A DNA stretch of 64,000 bases, from the NCBI GenBank assembly GCA_009760855.2, contig WPIO01000028.1:1986001-2050000 (forward strand). The letters run 5' to 3'. The notes under the pieces were generated by a model. The model did no database searches. It had not been told where the DNA came from and saw only the letters and a program-made list of their open reading frames with translations. Origin of the DNA: Cristatella mucedo. Taxonomy: Eukaryota > Bryozoa > Phylactolaemata > Cristatellidae. Of this stretch, positions 23,466-35,954 are shown piece after piece. A program made the translations under genes and the position numbers. How positions within the stretch are numbered: the stretch's first letter is position 1; the number at the start of each line of letters is the position of its first letter.

Positions 23466-24748
23466 GGGTGCCGCTGAGCAGGTATTTGAACTTCAACTAC
23501 TTCAATGTCCTTACCCTGTACGATCTTGCCGATTATGGCACACCAGTGAACCAGTCAAGAGAGGTAAGTAGCCTGGTATTTCGCAGCATTATCCAATGTG
23601 AGCCCTAGCAGTTGTCGTGTTGTTGATACGTTGGGCCGTCTCTGGTTCGCTTTCTGGTCATCTGGAGAAAACTAAAGCTTCTTTTTTTAGCCACTTCTAC
23701 ACAGCTGTGCTCCGATTTTTACAAAACGACATGTAATTAGATGATCTCAGATTATCCACTGAGTCAGCCGGTTTCTTTTAGGTAGCAATGTTACTTTAGC
23801 AGGTCTGCCGAAGTGTGACATTTGATTGTTTGGGCATACTCGATAGCCTGCATGACGCTAACCATTGAGGACTAATTTTCTAACAGTGAGCTCTAAAGCG
23901 CATGTGCATAGAGGAAGTTTACTCAAGGTTCTTTAAAGATAATGTATTACAATTAATTTTATTTTTTCCACGTTCAATAGCTGTATTAACTACTTTCTTA
24001 TCTTTTGGGGGCTAAACTGACTAAAATTGAGCATGATTTGCTTTCTACCTGTAGCCGTTCAAGCTGTCTACTGTAGAGTGCCTGTCCCTGCGTAAAGACG
24101 GTCTGCATCGCCTGCCAGCCGACTTCGACCACTTCCGGTCCCTGAAAAAGTAAGTCCTCAGCGGCAATAAGTTGTGCAGCGACATTCCCGCCATACCAGT
24201 CACAATGACTTTCTGTAGGCAGCTAGAGACTCTGCAACTCGATAGCAACTCTCTAGAAGACGTGCCTGGCATCGTGACTCTGCTGCCCTTGCTTTGCCCC
24301 ACTCCGCACCCCATGACAATGAGAATTACTTCGAATCACTTTCATATGTTGTGGCCTGGAGAAAAAAGGAGCATGTGCACCCTGCCAGTATACATCTGCC
24401 CTGGAGGCTTCCTGTCATTGTCAAGATGCCATCTTCATTTAACTGCCGAGAATCCAAGACGAGGTGTCACCACATCGTGTGGATTTGCCTGCCGAGAATG
24501 AGTGCAACAGCTGCAGCTTGCCAGGGTCACTGGCAGGAGGAGCTGGAGGCATGGCCCTGCCAAGTTCCATTCACACACATGTGAAGCAGCCAGCTCAGCT
24601 GAAGTATTTGGCTGCAGAGGCCATGGTGCAGAGAAATCGTAACTCTCACGGGCTTCCAACGCTGTCTCAGGCAGCTCAAGACTACGTGGCATCCGACTAT
24701 CGCCGGTTCCAAATGTGGGAGAACTGCAACATGGCCTTCACAGTGAAG
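23466..24748 (+). pseudogene. Leucine-rich-repeat gene relic (two or more exons)
   Basis: Exon 1, 23,466-23,563, lies between a polypyrimidine acceptor (gctttttctag) and donor GAG|GTAAGT, and encodes 32 residues (VPLSRYLNFNYFNVLTLYDL and more). Exon 2 starts at 24,055 after ttgctttctacctgtag, in the same phase (0). It encodes two LRR units: VECLSLRKDGLHRLPADF and then VLSGNKLCSDIPAI, ETLQLDSNSLEDVPG. Between them TAA (24,151-24,153) stands exactly where LRR spacing demands Leu, so it is probably a nonsense mutation of TTA; a cryptic 69-base intron (24,150-24,218, GT...AG) would also remove it in frame. After about 24,298 the frame breaks. A later frame (from 24,464) gives NSCSLPGSLA, QLKYLAAEAMVQRNR, ENCNMAFTVK, which by memory recalls the C-terminal region of LRRC58/LRRC28-type proteins, and ends at a donor-like AAG|GTGAGG (24,749). 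Likely an intracellular LRR protein once; now probably dead. Confidence 0.62.
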
Positions 24749-25010
24749 GTGAGGCCTGCACCAGCAGCAGCATTAGCAGCAGCTGTTGCTGCTGCTGCTG
24801 ATGCTGCTGCTGCTACTGTGAGAACTAGCTGTTCTGCCGTTCGATCTTACCGAATGTACTTGCTTGTAATGGGCATGGCACAGATCCTAGACGGGCTTGC
24901 GATGCTGCAATTTCTGGAGCGCTGTTCATGCGAGCACTGCTCTGGAGCACAAAATCACCTTTCAGAGGAGATTGATCAACAGTTGTTTATGGAGATCGAT
25001 TAGTTCAAGT
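24749..25010 (+). other. Ala-codon repeat and possible further exon of the LRR relic
   Basis: If the donor at 24,749 is not used, the frame runs on through an Ala-rich stretch (APAAALAAAVAAAADAAAA) coded by GCA/GCT runs, and ends at 25,003. If it is used, this is intron plus a possible exon. Both readings are inference. Confidence 0.35.
24762..24812. repeat. GCA/TGC trinucleotide inverted repeat
   Basis: A left arm of GCA units (24,762-24,783) and a right arm of GCT units (24,791-24,812) are complementary at 21 of 22 positions, with a 7-base loop. Confidence 0.75.
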
Positions 25011-25110
25011 TCTCTTAGCCTAGTAATATTTACTTGAGTAGTGGCCTGACTACAACCTTTTTGGAAGATGTTATGACACGACCTCCATCAAAAGAGATAT
25101 TTATGATATT
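25011..25110. other. Spacer
   Basis: No gene or repeat recognised. Confidence 0.4.
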
Positions 25111-25725
25111 ATGCATACATTCCAGCAGCACATGAAAGTATCGTATAAGCAGGGGAGTGGTAATATGATCCAGAGGGCTAGTTGTCTTCTTTGATTGGGC
25201 TACGATCACCTTATGATCACCCGAACGAAGTGCCTAATGACCTCCTTGAATGGCTACACTGAGATGCTGCATAAAATTGGGGACAGAATTTCAGTGGGAC
25301 TGCTGCCATGTTAGGGATGGATTTACTGATCTTGTCGATCATGCGGACAAAGCTTGTGAGGTGATCAGCTAAATTATCACGGGATCACTACGCAAGAAGC
25401 TAACCTGGAAGCGGTTAAGTAGATAGCTGATCGTCGACACTAGCAATTTTCGATTGAACATTTGTGATACCACAATTTTTGTTATAGAGGCTAGACTCGA
25501 CCTTTGCAAGGATCGATTGCTATGATGTGCCGCATGCCTTGCGTGCTGTCGATGTACCTTCAGTCCTGATCTTGTGTATGTTGGATCAAGCTTGTGATTA
25601 CTAGGCCTAGCTAGTTTAATTCTGTGGCAAACCAAAGGCGGTGTCTGAGAGAGCTCACGGTGGGCTGAGTAACAGGTGTAAAGTTGTCTGGTATGTCAGC
25701 TTGTGTCGTATTGCAGTAGCCTACC
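25111..25725 (-). mobile_element. LINE A linker fragment, antisense
   Basis: The minus frame 25,635-25,369 shows IKLARPSNHKLDPTYTRSGL, then NRSLQRSSLASITK, matching the EN-RT linker at 61,740-61,880 (RSGLTVHRQAYEDYCRSYQS). The left part (25,180-25,350) matches the antisense linker at 11,520-11,700. It contains neither the EN nor the RT core. It lies just 3' of the LRR relic. Confidence 0.75.
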
Positions 25726-26435
25726 TATACGACAGGTCGGACAGGATTTCGTTAAGCTTTAGGTAGATGCCATAGTTGATAAATTGATTGCACTAGCTCA
25801 GCTGAGCGAAAGAAACAAGCCACTGCTGACCTCAGTAAGCTACAAGCTGTCATTTCATATGCGTGTCAGGATGGCCTAAACTGAGGAAGTACCCACCGAA
25901 AGACCTTGCCGAAGTACTTCGCAATAATTAGCCATCTTTTGTGTCAAATGGCTCACTACTGTATGACCATTGCATTCATATCTCACAAAGCCATCGGGAT
26001 TTTTTACCTGAGTGGATCCAAGATGGCCACCGTGGGGGGGTGGGGTTGACCAAAAGTAGGGACCAAGCAAGGTCGTGTTTATACTAGACATGAATTAGCC
26101 AAGTTGAAGGGAAATTTATTGATTCTTGAAACTTCCATCAAAATCAATAGAGAAGACATCTGCACGGACAACTTCTTCCGACATCATTGCTCAGTGCTCC
26201 TTGGCAGCAAGTCACTACCGATTATCTTTGAACACGAACGACGACAGCACCTGATTAAAATCGATTTCTACAGCCGGTGTATGGAAATTACTTAATTATC
26301 AAAATATTTAACCAAAGCACTCGTGGCCCGGCTACCGTCAATATTTACTGGCTAGGTCTACCGGATTCACTGCAGTCTGACAAAGCCCCATGTGTGCACC
26401 TGCAGCTTCTACAGTAATTAGGTCGGCAACCGATA
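25726..26435. other. Unassigned sequence
   Basis: No array landmark seen. A 63-codon frame at 26,104-26,295 (+) has no recognised motif. A poly-G run lies near 26,034-26,045. Confidence 0.35.
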
Positions 26436-26744
26436 CTAATGGGCATGCCTCATCTGCAGCCCATTCATAATCGGCCTCGCCTGTGGCCGATTAGCCGTCG
26501 AAGCAGAGCAGTGTCCGGCCACTAGTGCAGGTAATATTTCATGTCGTCTGCTGCGATTGATTGAGCTCTCACATATGTTCCTGTTGAGAGGAATAAATGA
26601 GACTAGGCACGTGTGCCCACTATGTCTCCGTGAGACGCCCACTAGAACAGCCACTGCTGGATTTACCTTCACACAACATCCACCAATTTTCATATCACTA
26701 ATTTGGAGATTCCGTAAGACGTTGTGGGTTTGAGAATGTTGCAA
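26436..26744 (-). repeat. Inverted copy of a segment at 31,400-31,500
   Basis: On the minus strand it reads ICESSINRSRR; at 31,440-31,480 (+) the sequence reads IYESSINRSRC. The DNA around it (gagagctcaatcaatcgcag vs gagagctcgattaataggag) matches. It is a piece of the unit in opposite orientation. A 102-codon frame spans it; I do not claim a gene. Confidence 0.5.
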
Positions 26745-27379
26745 TCAGCCCAGGTATTTCAGCAGCTATAGTAGAAGTGGAAGGAGCTGTTCAAACTGCC
26801 AAATCTGTCGTGAGGTAGCCTGATCCGTGCCTGGCTCTAATGATTCAGAGGTTGAATCCTTGCACCTTTACTGGCTTCAGACCAGCACAACTGGTTGTGG
26901 GACAACAGATGAGGACGACGGTGCCTATGCTCCCTCAGCAAGTCTAACCATAATTGCCGGCAAAGAAAAACCTCGAAATTAAACGACGACCGTGTGAAAG
27001 AGCTTTAGCAGCACTAGCACGGTCACCATCATTCTGTTTGCCCACTTCTATTTCTTCAGCCCGCCCAATGGGTATTAGTACAGACTAGTGATGGCGAATG
27101 CTGCATTACACAGGCACCTGTGACAGCTCAAGCAGGTGCATCTCGGTCGTTTGTTGTGCAGACTGACAATAGCTGAACCCTTCGGCAGAACAGGTAGCGT
27201 CTTCAATCGGTTGACATGGATATACAGGTCGCTAAAAAAGAATCTACGGTCACATCCCTACTTTGGCCGAAGCGTGCAGCTGGAGCTAAAGATCCGTCTC
27301 AAAGTTTAGGGAATGAGACACACACCTCTCAAGATCGAATGACAACAAGGCCTGGCAAGTGGTGAAGCCGGTGCGAGTG
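26745..27379. other. Unassigned sequence
   Basis: No gene, transposon or clear array landmark recognised. Confidence 0.35.
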
Positions 27380-27640
27380 CAAGATCTTTGAACATAATAC
27401 TCCTATTTGATAGGAATGAATACTAGCAGGCCTGCCTGGTCGTGGCACAACGACCTGACCAATCCGAAGTGGCCTCGATCAACCTGCAGTCCCTGGAGAT
27501 GACAAAAAATCGCTACCAATAAACGTGCTCTGTTCATCGTCGAGGTGTTTTATCACTAGGCCTATCGGCTCCGTTGGGCTGTCCTTTTTTTATTCCAAGA
27601 TTCACGAGTCTTAGATAAAGAACTCACATCAAGAATGCAC
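27380..27640 (+). repeat. Array module T, copy 1
   Basis: ggcacaacgacctgaccaat (27,446) and ctgcagtccctggagatgac recur at 30,676-30,740 and 50,731-50,790, in the same direction. Confidence 0.75.
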
Positions 27641-28385
27641 TTAAACTACAATAATGAAAGCTTTGACAACTACAATAATGAAAGTATTTTAATTGATAAT
27701 GCTACCTGAAGCTAGTGAAAATCGCAGAAGAATGGAAATCGCTTTGTGACGTGAGCGGACAGGGTGCTTACCTTTCTTTGCAGGAAGCTGACCGTCTCGA
27801 CGTGCGGTTTTCAGTTATTTCCCATTAAACGGAATCTTTTTGAAGACAAATGAGAATTTTTTTTGCGACCCTGAATTTCTTATTATGGTAATTACATCAC
27901 ATGAGTTTTAGTGATATAACACCAAAGCACTTTCAATACATTCACCGTCTCGCGGGAAGCCACATTGTATGGCTGTTCCTAATATAGTACATACATTCTG
28001 ATGATGCACTAGGTAAGGCGGTTGCTTCCATGACCTCCGTCCCGAGGTCGTGGGTTCGATTCCTGTGGTGGGCGATCCTTTATCACCACTGCAAGCGGTG
28101 GTAATAGCCGTAAAGGCTCTTCTGTCGCTATTTAAAAAGAGGCTGTTTAAGCAGCTATGATTTTTTCTATCAATACACTTACTTTTGTGTGGCAATAAGT
28201 TCACTAAAACTAGTGAGCTAAAGTAAATCCTAACGTAATTAAGGTCTTGTCTGGTAACGATTGAGCCTTGGTGGCATGCATTACTAGGCATTCTATAAGT
28301 TACGAATTGTTAAAAGCCCGTGAGCTTCATTTGCTAAGGGTTTATGAAAACTTAACGTCTAAACATTGACGTCATAATTAGGAGA
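27641..28385 (+). repeat. Array module Q, copy with SINE insertion
   Basis: atcgctttgtgacgtgagcg, then gtgatataacaccaaagcac, then gcaataagttcactaaaact and ggtggcatgcattactaggc follow Q order (cf. 47,450-48,000). A SINE lies at 27,998-28,170. Confidence 0.7.
27998..28170 (+). mobile_element. tRNA-derived SINE, copy 2
   Basis: An A-box-like gcactaggtaaggcggttgc (28,006) and B box GGTTCGATTCC (28,053-28,063), then the body shared with the copies at 13.8 and 60.3 kb (ggctcttctgtcgctattta). It lacks the AAATA tail of the others. The sister Q modules at 35,440-35,500 and 47,815-47,870 lack the insertion. Confidence 0.85.
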
Positions 28386-29454
<1,069 letters not shown>

Positions 29455-30068
29455 AAATAATCATAACAAAAATACACTTGATAAAGCGCCCTCATAGAAC
29501 TAATTATAATTGCTAAACTTTTGCCACAACGGAAAATGCGATTTAGTGGTGAGTAATATCATGCGTGATTAGCAACACGAATAACTTGGTTAGGGGTGAC
29601 ATGCGCAAAGTCAGCATTCAAGTGTGGTTAGTGGCTGCCTGAACGGGTCTGCACGAATAAGCACATTAAGGACGGATAGCAGGGACCCACTAAAAGCTGT
29701 CCTTAATAGATGAGTCTTCAAGTTCTTTTTTAATGTGGTCAAGTCGGAGGACGTTGTAACACAAGTTGGGTCTGAGTTTCAGGCTTTCGGAGCATACGAA
29801 CTAGAAGAGGAGTCTCCAAAGGATTTGAGGCTTATACAAGGTATTGATAAGCTGTCGGATTCTGAAAAGCAGGTCATAAGATCTTGGCCTGGTGGGGAGT
29901 ACATATGAGATATTGGCTGCAGACAAAGAATAAAGTGGCCTAAAAGTGAGCAAAACAGACTTGAAGTTGATCGCCACTTGACTGGTAGCCATCTTAGCTG
30001 CAGAGTTTCGCAGCAGCACTGAGAGCCTGATTGCACATGCCGGTAGGCAAGCGAGTCGTGACTTAAAG
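29455..30068 (-). mobile_element. LINE A 3' fragment, antisense
   Basis: The tail is at about 29,455-29,495 (aataaaaataatcataacaa). The coding remnant in reverse includes QPISHMYSPPGQDLMTCFSE and CISLKSFGDSSSSSYAPKA (30,036-29,779). It sits in module R between the landmarks at 29,020 and 30,110. Confidence 0.82.
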
Positions 30069-31260
30069 CTAGCGAACAGTGGTAGAAGAATTTTGCTGGT
30101 GTATTATCACCCGACTAGGAGTTTTCAAAAGCAATGCAGCCTTTCTGGCAATGAATCAGCACCAGACTGAAGGCACCATCTTCTATGCTTAAGCTCGGTC
30201 AGCATGCATGCACAACTACACAAGCTAAAAGGCGGACACCAAGGGGGACCTCAACAGTTGTGTACTTTTTCAATGCTCTCAGATTTGCACTGTACAGCCA
30301 TTTTTCCTATCTATCCTGCTTACTACCGATGCCTCCTCACCCAGAGGTGACTCACTTGGCGAAGTAAAAGTACCAACACATACAACCATAAACCAGTACA
30401 TGAAACACAAAAATAGGGCCTCTTACTGCCTATAAACCATAAACCACGTACCTTGATCTCAAGATAAACAATAACAGCAGTAGTACTCAAGATCAAAACA
30501 AAGCGGCCTTCACTCAAGGTAAATAACAGTTGATGACAGTGTGGTCGAAGTCCAGGAACCGCCAAGATCGAAATGACCACAAAGTCTAGCAGGGTGGTGA
30601 AGTGATATCGAAGGCAAGACCTTGAAATAATACTGCTCATGTGTCATAGTGATGAATAATAGCAGGCCTACTTGGGCGGGGCACAACGACCTGACCAATT
30701 CGAAGAGGCCTCGATCAACCTGCAGTCGCAGAAGATGACATGAAATCGCTACCAACAAACGTGAGAAGGTAAATCTTCGACGTGTTTGATCGTTACACAT
30801 ATTGAATCCCTTGGGCTTTCCTTTGTTATTCCATGATTCACTAGTCGTAGAAACGGAACTTACATCAGGGATGCATTTTCACTACAATAATACAGTTTTA
30901 CAGGTAGCTTAGGTATTCACAAATATGCAGGTTTCTAGCCTCCCCCGGCATAGATAACACATCGCCGGAGTTGTATACCCGGCAGCCCGAAGCGATAAGT
31001 GCACATATGTCCACAGGCATGTATTTTCTCATGACCTACGGTAAAAGAACCAGCAGATCAGATTGATGAAAGCCTAAGCTGTATCGATTTCTGCATAAAA
31101 TGTTCCAAAGAACAGTGGCTTTCTGAACATAATTATGGAACTGACAAGAAACACTTGTAGTGCTTGGTATTGGCACGCCTAAACTGAGGTTGGTTGAACC
31201 GTAGCAGATGTGCTTTAACCTGCAGCAGATGCTGCCTCGACCACTGTCTCCCATAACCAT
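30069..31260 (+). repeat. End of R and array module T, copy 2
   Basis: gactaggagttttcaaaagc (30,113) is the R-end landmark. It is followed by a segment shared with 50,200-51,310, including ggcacaacgacctgaccaat (30,679) and agcccgaagcgataagtgca (30,984). No coding frame supported. Confidence 0.72.
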
Positions 31261-31690
31261 TCCGCTGCGGCTGCTGCAACTGCAAATGCAGCAGCTGACG
31301 AAACTAGAGCGGCAGCAGCCGGTCGGGGTGCTAACTGTGTTGCATCCTAGTGCCTCCGGCTGCTGCAGTTCTTATACAGTCTTAAAGAGACACAGCACGG
31401 TCGTGAAGGATGAGCGAGACTCTCTTTTTATTTCTAGCAACTCGTACATATACGAGAGCTCGATTAATAGGAGCAGATGTCAAGACAAATAGCATACAAT
31501 AGTGGCCTGGTAGATCACTGCCTCTATGGCTTAACTATTTGATATGCATATGGCATGTAATTTGTATCGGGGAGCTTAGCTACTTACAACCGCAGAAGCC
31601 TCCAGCCCACCCAACATCTGCTGAAGTGATTTATACGACTAAGCTACCTCTGTGAGCAGATTACCTGAGGCAGTCGTGGGCGACCTTTTG
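31261..31690 (+). other. Heptad-gene 3' tail remnant E1, no gene body
   Basis: gctgacgaaactagagcggc (31,293) and attacctgaggcagtcgtgg (31,661) are tail landmarks. No AATAAA is at the expected place, and no heptads lie before it. Confidence 0.5.
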
Positions 31691-31984
31691 AGATGCATTG
31701 CTGCCGTGCAGCCACTCACAAGTCAATGGTCGAGAAAATTACGGTATTTAATAATGGGCACCGACAAACCGAACGCGGACCATATTAAGATACGAATGAA
31801 GAATTGGCGACAAACATGCCCAAAACATGTTAGTCCTAAACTAACCATTTGCCGAGCAAGCCATCATGCATACAGATCTGAATGCTATTAGCTTCTCTTC
31901 ATGATCAAGCTCTCCAGATCAGCCGCAACTTGGCCTCGGCAGAAGATAATTGGCCTATGTACACACGAAACTTGGCCAATCAGA
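31691..31984. other. Spacer
   Basis: No gene recognised. Confidence 0.35.
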
Positions 31985-32219
31985 AGTAGTCTGAAGCTCC
32001 AAAAGTAGACGTGGTGTCCTGAGAGCCACTGCTGCCCTCAGGTCAGGATGGAGTCGCTCGCTTTGCTGGCTGTGCAGAGGATTCTGCCAACAGGGCTCAC
32101 CTTTGAAGGTCTCTATCTGCCATAGTCAATAAAGTTCCCTCGGCCCCTAACCAGTCTTTTATTGTGTAACCTTTGACCAAGGAAGAGACTATATTGCCAA
32201 GCCAGGAGGCTGGCAAGGA
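31985..32219 (+). other. Heptad-gene 3' tail remnant E2
   Basis: Very like 51,380-51,610: tagacgtggtgtcctgagag, gaaggtctctatctgcc, AATAAA (32,128), accagtcttttattgtg and tatattgccaagccaggagg. It lacks a gene body. Confidence 0.65.
32128..32133 (+). terminator. Poly(A) signal AATAAA, tail E2
   Basis: Conserved hexamer after GGTCTC. Confidence 0.6.
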
Positions 32220-32617
32220 GCAGGCTACGTTCGAAAAGTTCTAGCTTGAACGCGTATGTGTGTTCCCAGCTTACGTGATGCCTTACTCAACTCTAAATAA
32301 TAATTTCTGGCGAAGCTGCATCCACACAGTCAGTATAGTGTCGCTGGTGTGCACCTATCACGGGCGAGTAGATGCCTCCATGTTATTTTCCATGGAGACA
32401 TCGATTCGGAGCCTTGGTTTTGCAGCAGGTCGTAATCCGGCTTGCCAAAGTACTTGAACAAGATGCACTTTTTAAGGAAACTATGCTAGTTAAGTGTAAG
32501 AAAGCATTAGCGAGCGAACCCTAACGGATGCTAAAGTAGTCTTCATTCACGTGCCTCCTTATAAATCCACAAAAGCTTCTGCACCATATTGGCAAACCGA
32601 AAGACGGGAAGCAGACT
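32220..32617 (+). promoter_or_regulatory. 5' flank of heptad gene copy F
   Basis: Follows tail E2 by about 90 bases. Matches the stub at 51,611-51,857 (ctcaactctaaataataatt vs ctcaattctaaataatgagt) and the flank of G (gatgctaaagtagtcttcat). The splice acceptor is lost. Confidence 0.55.
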
Positions 32618-32935
32618 CTGGCTAGATACAAGTATGTCGCCGAAGAAACTCTGACACTGGTTGAATAAAAGCAGTCGGCTAAGGGAAAATGGTACAGCTG
32701 TCTTCAAAAGCCGATGCTAGATGGAGAAATACAAAGGTTAGCAGAGAAAAAGCGGAAGCTGGCTGAAGAAAAACAGAGACTGGCTGAATAAATGCAGATT
32801 GAATTCAAAAACTGGTTAGGTATAACTAGAAGTTTGACAAATAATCTTAAGCTGGTGAAAGAAACCGGAGAAGTTGACTGAATACTAGGTGAAAGTAGCT
32901 TAACAAATACTGATACTGGCTGTAGAAAAGCAGAA
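32618..32935 (+). pseudogene. Heptad-repeat coiled-coil gene, copy F (start lost, broken)
   Basis: The family start context gactctggct is present but ATG is missing (GGCTAGATAC). Heptads persist in broken frames (EKQRLAEKKRKLAEEKQRLA near 32,735-32,790, then a TAA). The minus-strand frame at 32,704-33,009 is antisense to it. A conserved tail with AATAAA at 33,158 follows. Confidence 0.62.
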
Positions 32936-33260
32936 CGTTGGCATCCAACTGAAGCAGACTCGTAAAAATTCGGCACTGAACCCCACGACGACAGCTGCGG
33001 CGTATTCAAGTGCAGCAGCCGTCAAAACTGGAGCGGCAGAAGCCGGCCGACGGGTAGACTGTAAAAGCCATGTAGGCGACTAAGCTATGCCTGCGAGCCG
33101 CCTACCGTAGGCAGTGGAAATAGAGCTCACATGTCAAGGTCTCTATCCGCCACAGCTAATAAACTCTCACGATATGCTAGCAGAAGTCTTGTTCCGCTAG
33201 GTCAGCTAAAGAAGCTCGCCACATTGTAACTAAAGGAGGCACGATTTAAATTTCAGGGCG
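32936..33260 (+). other. 3' tail of heptad gene F
   Basis: actggagcggcagaagccgg, gccgacgggtagactgtaaa, gagccgcctaccgtaggcag, GGTCTC, AATAAA. Good match to tails A, G and H. Confidence 0.65.
33158..33163 (+). terminator. Poly(A) signal AATAAA, copy F
   Basis: Conserved hexamer in the tail, after ccgccacagct. Confidence 0.65.
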
Positions 33261-33559
33261 ACGTAAATACAAGGGTAATTTGAACGAGCTTAGGCTCGGC
33301 GCCTACATGAAACAGACTAAATGCCAGCTCTTCTGGCATACTACCGTTGATTCCAGGAGTCGTGCTGAGCCAGCATTCGACCTCAGTATATGCACTGCAT
33401 GCAGTAATAGGATAAGTAGTGCCTTGCTCTTTTGATTCGGAGGAAGCCTATCAAAGCCTATACCTATTGTCAACTTTCCTTTTCTTAGCTCTGTTCAAGA
33501 AAATTCCGCTCTTGATCGTTTTTCTCAATAAATTGTTAGGATTTCTGACGCAGTGAGCT
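33261..33559. other. Post-tail spacer of the unit
   Basis: Resembles 38,190-38,470 (a ccagctcttctggcatactacc type segment near 33,325). No gene. Confidence 0.5.
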
Positions 33560-34690
33560 ACAAGAAACATCCAACCTGCATCGGAAACCGATCAGATATC
33601 CAACTTAACCAATTTATATTGGCCTTTACATTTAGACGCTTCGACTACTACTTTTTGGTAGGCGTTTTCAGTAATTTCGCATAGAAGAACAGTCACAAAC
33701 AATTCACTAGGCAGTGTTGATGATTCTTAAGAGAGCCCTCTCAATGTGCATACGTTAATGCAATTCACAACTGCAAAGCATTTTTCAAATAATTTTGTCT
33801 TAACATGCGCCTTTACGTATCGCAAAGGCTGTGACGGCAGCATACCCCGATGCTTCGGATATGAGTGCTTAGAACGTGCAGTTTCGTCTCAAGCCAGGAC
33901 GATCTTGCAACATTATTGGCTCCTAATTAAACGTACCTTACTATAGTGCTACTGAGACAAAAGCTTCACCGCCTGCAAGCACTGACTTTTCAGCTTTCTC
34001 TGAGGATTTTTTGCATAATGTCTTCTTCCTAAACTGATGCATAGCAAGAAGAAAATAATCCAGCTCAAAAATAACCACACTGCAAAAAAGACAAGAATAT
34101 AGTAAGATGATTGTGTCGGTAGAATGTGGGTTGAGAGTAAAGTAACATTCAGATTCCCCTGGCTCGTTTTGCATTTATAGATCAGTACGTGGCTTGGAAG
34201 TACCACACCACATTTCGGCTCTTTTATTTCATAACTGGTTGCTACGAAATATCTAACCGGTAATTCATTTAAAAGACCTTTAAATTGAAAACAAGTGCGG
34301 TCGTAGCATGAAGTTGAAACCTTAAATTAACATCAATCTAAACAAATTTAAGAAATAGCATTAAGCCTGTTGCAGTTAATAGTGAGGCCCAACACGGAAC
34401 GCTGCAGTAAACTAGTATTGGCTTGGCGAGCTTGGACATACACGAAGTGTACATGAAGTGACCACTGCTAAGCTCATTTTAAAGCAGCAGTTTCCTTTTA
34501 TCTATGACGTTCTTACCAGTCAATGGCAGCTTTGTCTTTTTTAGTAAATTCGCATCGAAAACCGTCCTAATTCCCAGCTCTAGGGCTATCTCAGTGTTCT
34601 CCGTCGCTTAATCGCTCGTCAAGCGAAAGTGATACCTTATACAAACCTGCTACAATCCATGTCAAATTAAAGGGCAGCAGCTGAAAGAAG
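33560..34690 (+). repeat. Array module P, copy 3
   Basis: acgcttcgactactactttt (33,637), tgcgcctttacgtatcgcaa, ctactgagacaaaagcttca, then aagggcagcagctgaaagaa (34,670). Free of LINE insertions. Confidence 0.75.
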
Positions 34691-35730
34691 ATGATGTGAA
34701 AGAATAGAAGCGCTTCAGTTGACCCATGGCTTGATCCACTGCAATATACATAAGATCATGCCTCGGCTTCTGGAGAGAGGCACGTGAGTTAGAACTAAGT
34801 AAAGGAAGTCCACATCCATGCAGTGCTACACGACAGACAATCCCATTAGTCAGCTTTACCATAAACCTGAGCATATGGGCTCGGCAGCATGTATGAATTG
34901 AACAGAGTATTTTCTTTGACGATGCTTGCTTAGGCTAGTTAATATCACGGAAAACTCGGAAATTGCTTTGTGACATGGGCCCTAACGTAATTGTTGTCAT
35001 CGCTGTGAAGCTGACCGAACTGGTGGGCGATTCTGAAGACCTTTCCCATCGTGAAGAATCTGTGTAAATGGAAAGTAGAAAGCTAGTTTGGGACCACGAA
35101 TTTCATAACATATTAGTTAAAATTACCTAAGAACGAGCGATGGCACACTCGATTACTTTTCTTTCAAATCGGTGTTCTTTTGGGTGTTAATAGATAGGCT
35201 TACAGCCCAACAGCTACAACCTACTTCATCCAATCATTATTGATGTCAGTATAAGATATGTTCTAATTCTTACATTTGATATTTTCTCACTGCAATTAAT
35301 TTTTTATTATTAAGAAAAAAATGCCTCCTTGTCATTTATAATGGCGATACCTCACCAGTGATTTGTCAGGCCCATTGTTAAGGGGCTGACACTGTCAATT
35401 AAGGAAAGTACAGAATAAGCTTCCCGACGGGATCTCTTATGGTTCTTCCTAACTTAGTGCATGCTTCATTAATAACACAGTTACTTATAGGGTGTCAATA
35501 AGTTCACTCAAACAAGTAAACTGAAGAAAAACGTAACTTATTTAAGGTTCAGCCGTAAAAAGGTAAGGCCTAGGCGGCTTGCATTTACGAGGAAAAATAA
35601 AAATTATAAATTTCTCAGAGCCCGTGGCTTGAATAGCGATCGAGTTTTTAAAATTTAGCGGCTAAAGAAATATTTCATAATAAGAATAGAACTGCGTGTG
35701 CAAATGAAATGAGAAATCCTGAACCTTAAC
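34691..35730 (+). repeat. Array module Q, full copy
   Basis: The cleanest Q: gaaaactcggaaattgcttt (34,949), ataggcttacagcccaacag (35,193), aatggcgatacctcaccagt (35,339), then gtcaataagttcactcaaac (35,493). It runs straight into R. No gene. Confidence 0.75.
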
Positions 35731-35793
35731 ACTTCCCGGACAGGTGTTGCAAAGTCTCAATGTCTCCATCTTCGCAATTCTCTGAATCTTGCA

Positions 35794-35853
<60 letters not shown>

Positions 35854-35914
35854 TGATCTATGTATCTATCTATTAGCTAACTCTCTCTCACTCTCTCTCT
35901 CTATAAATATATAT

Positions 35915-35954
<40 letters not shown>

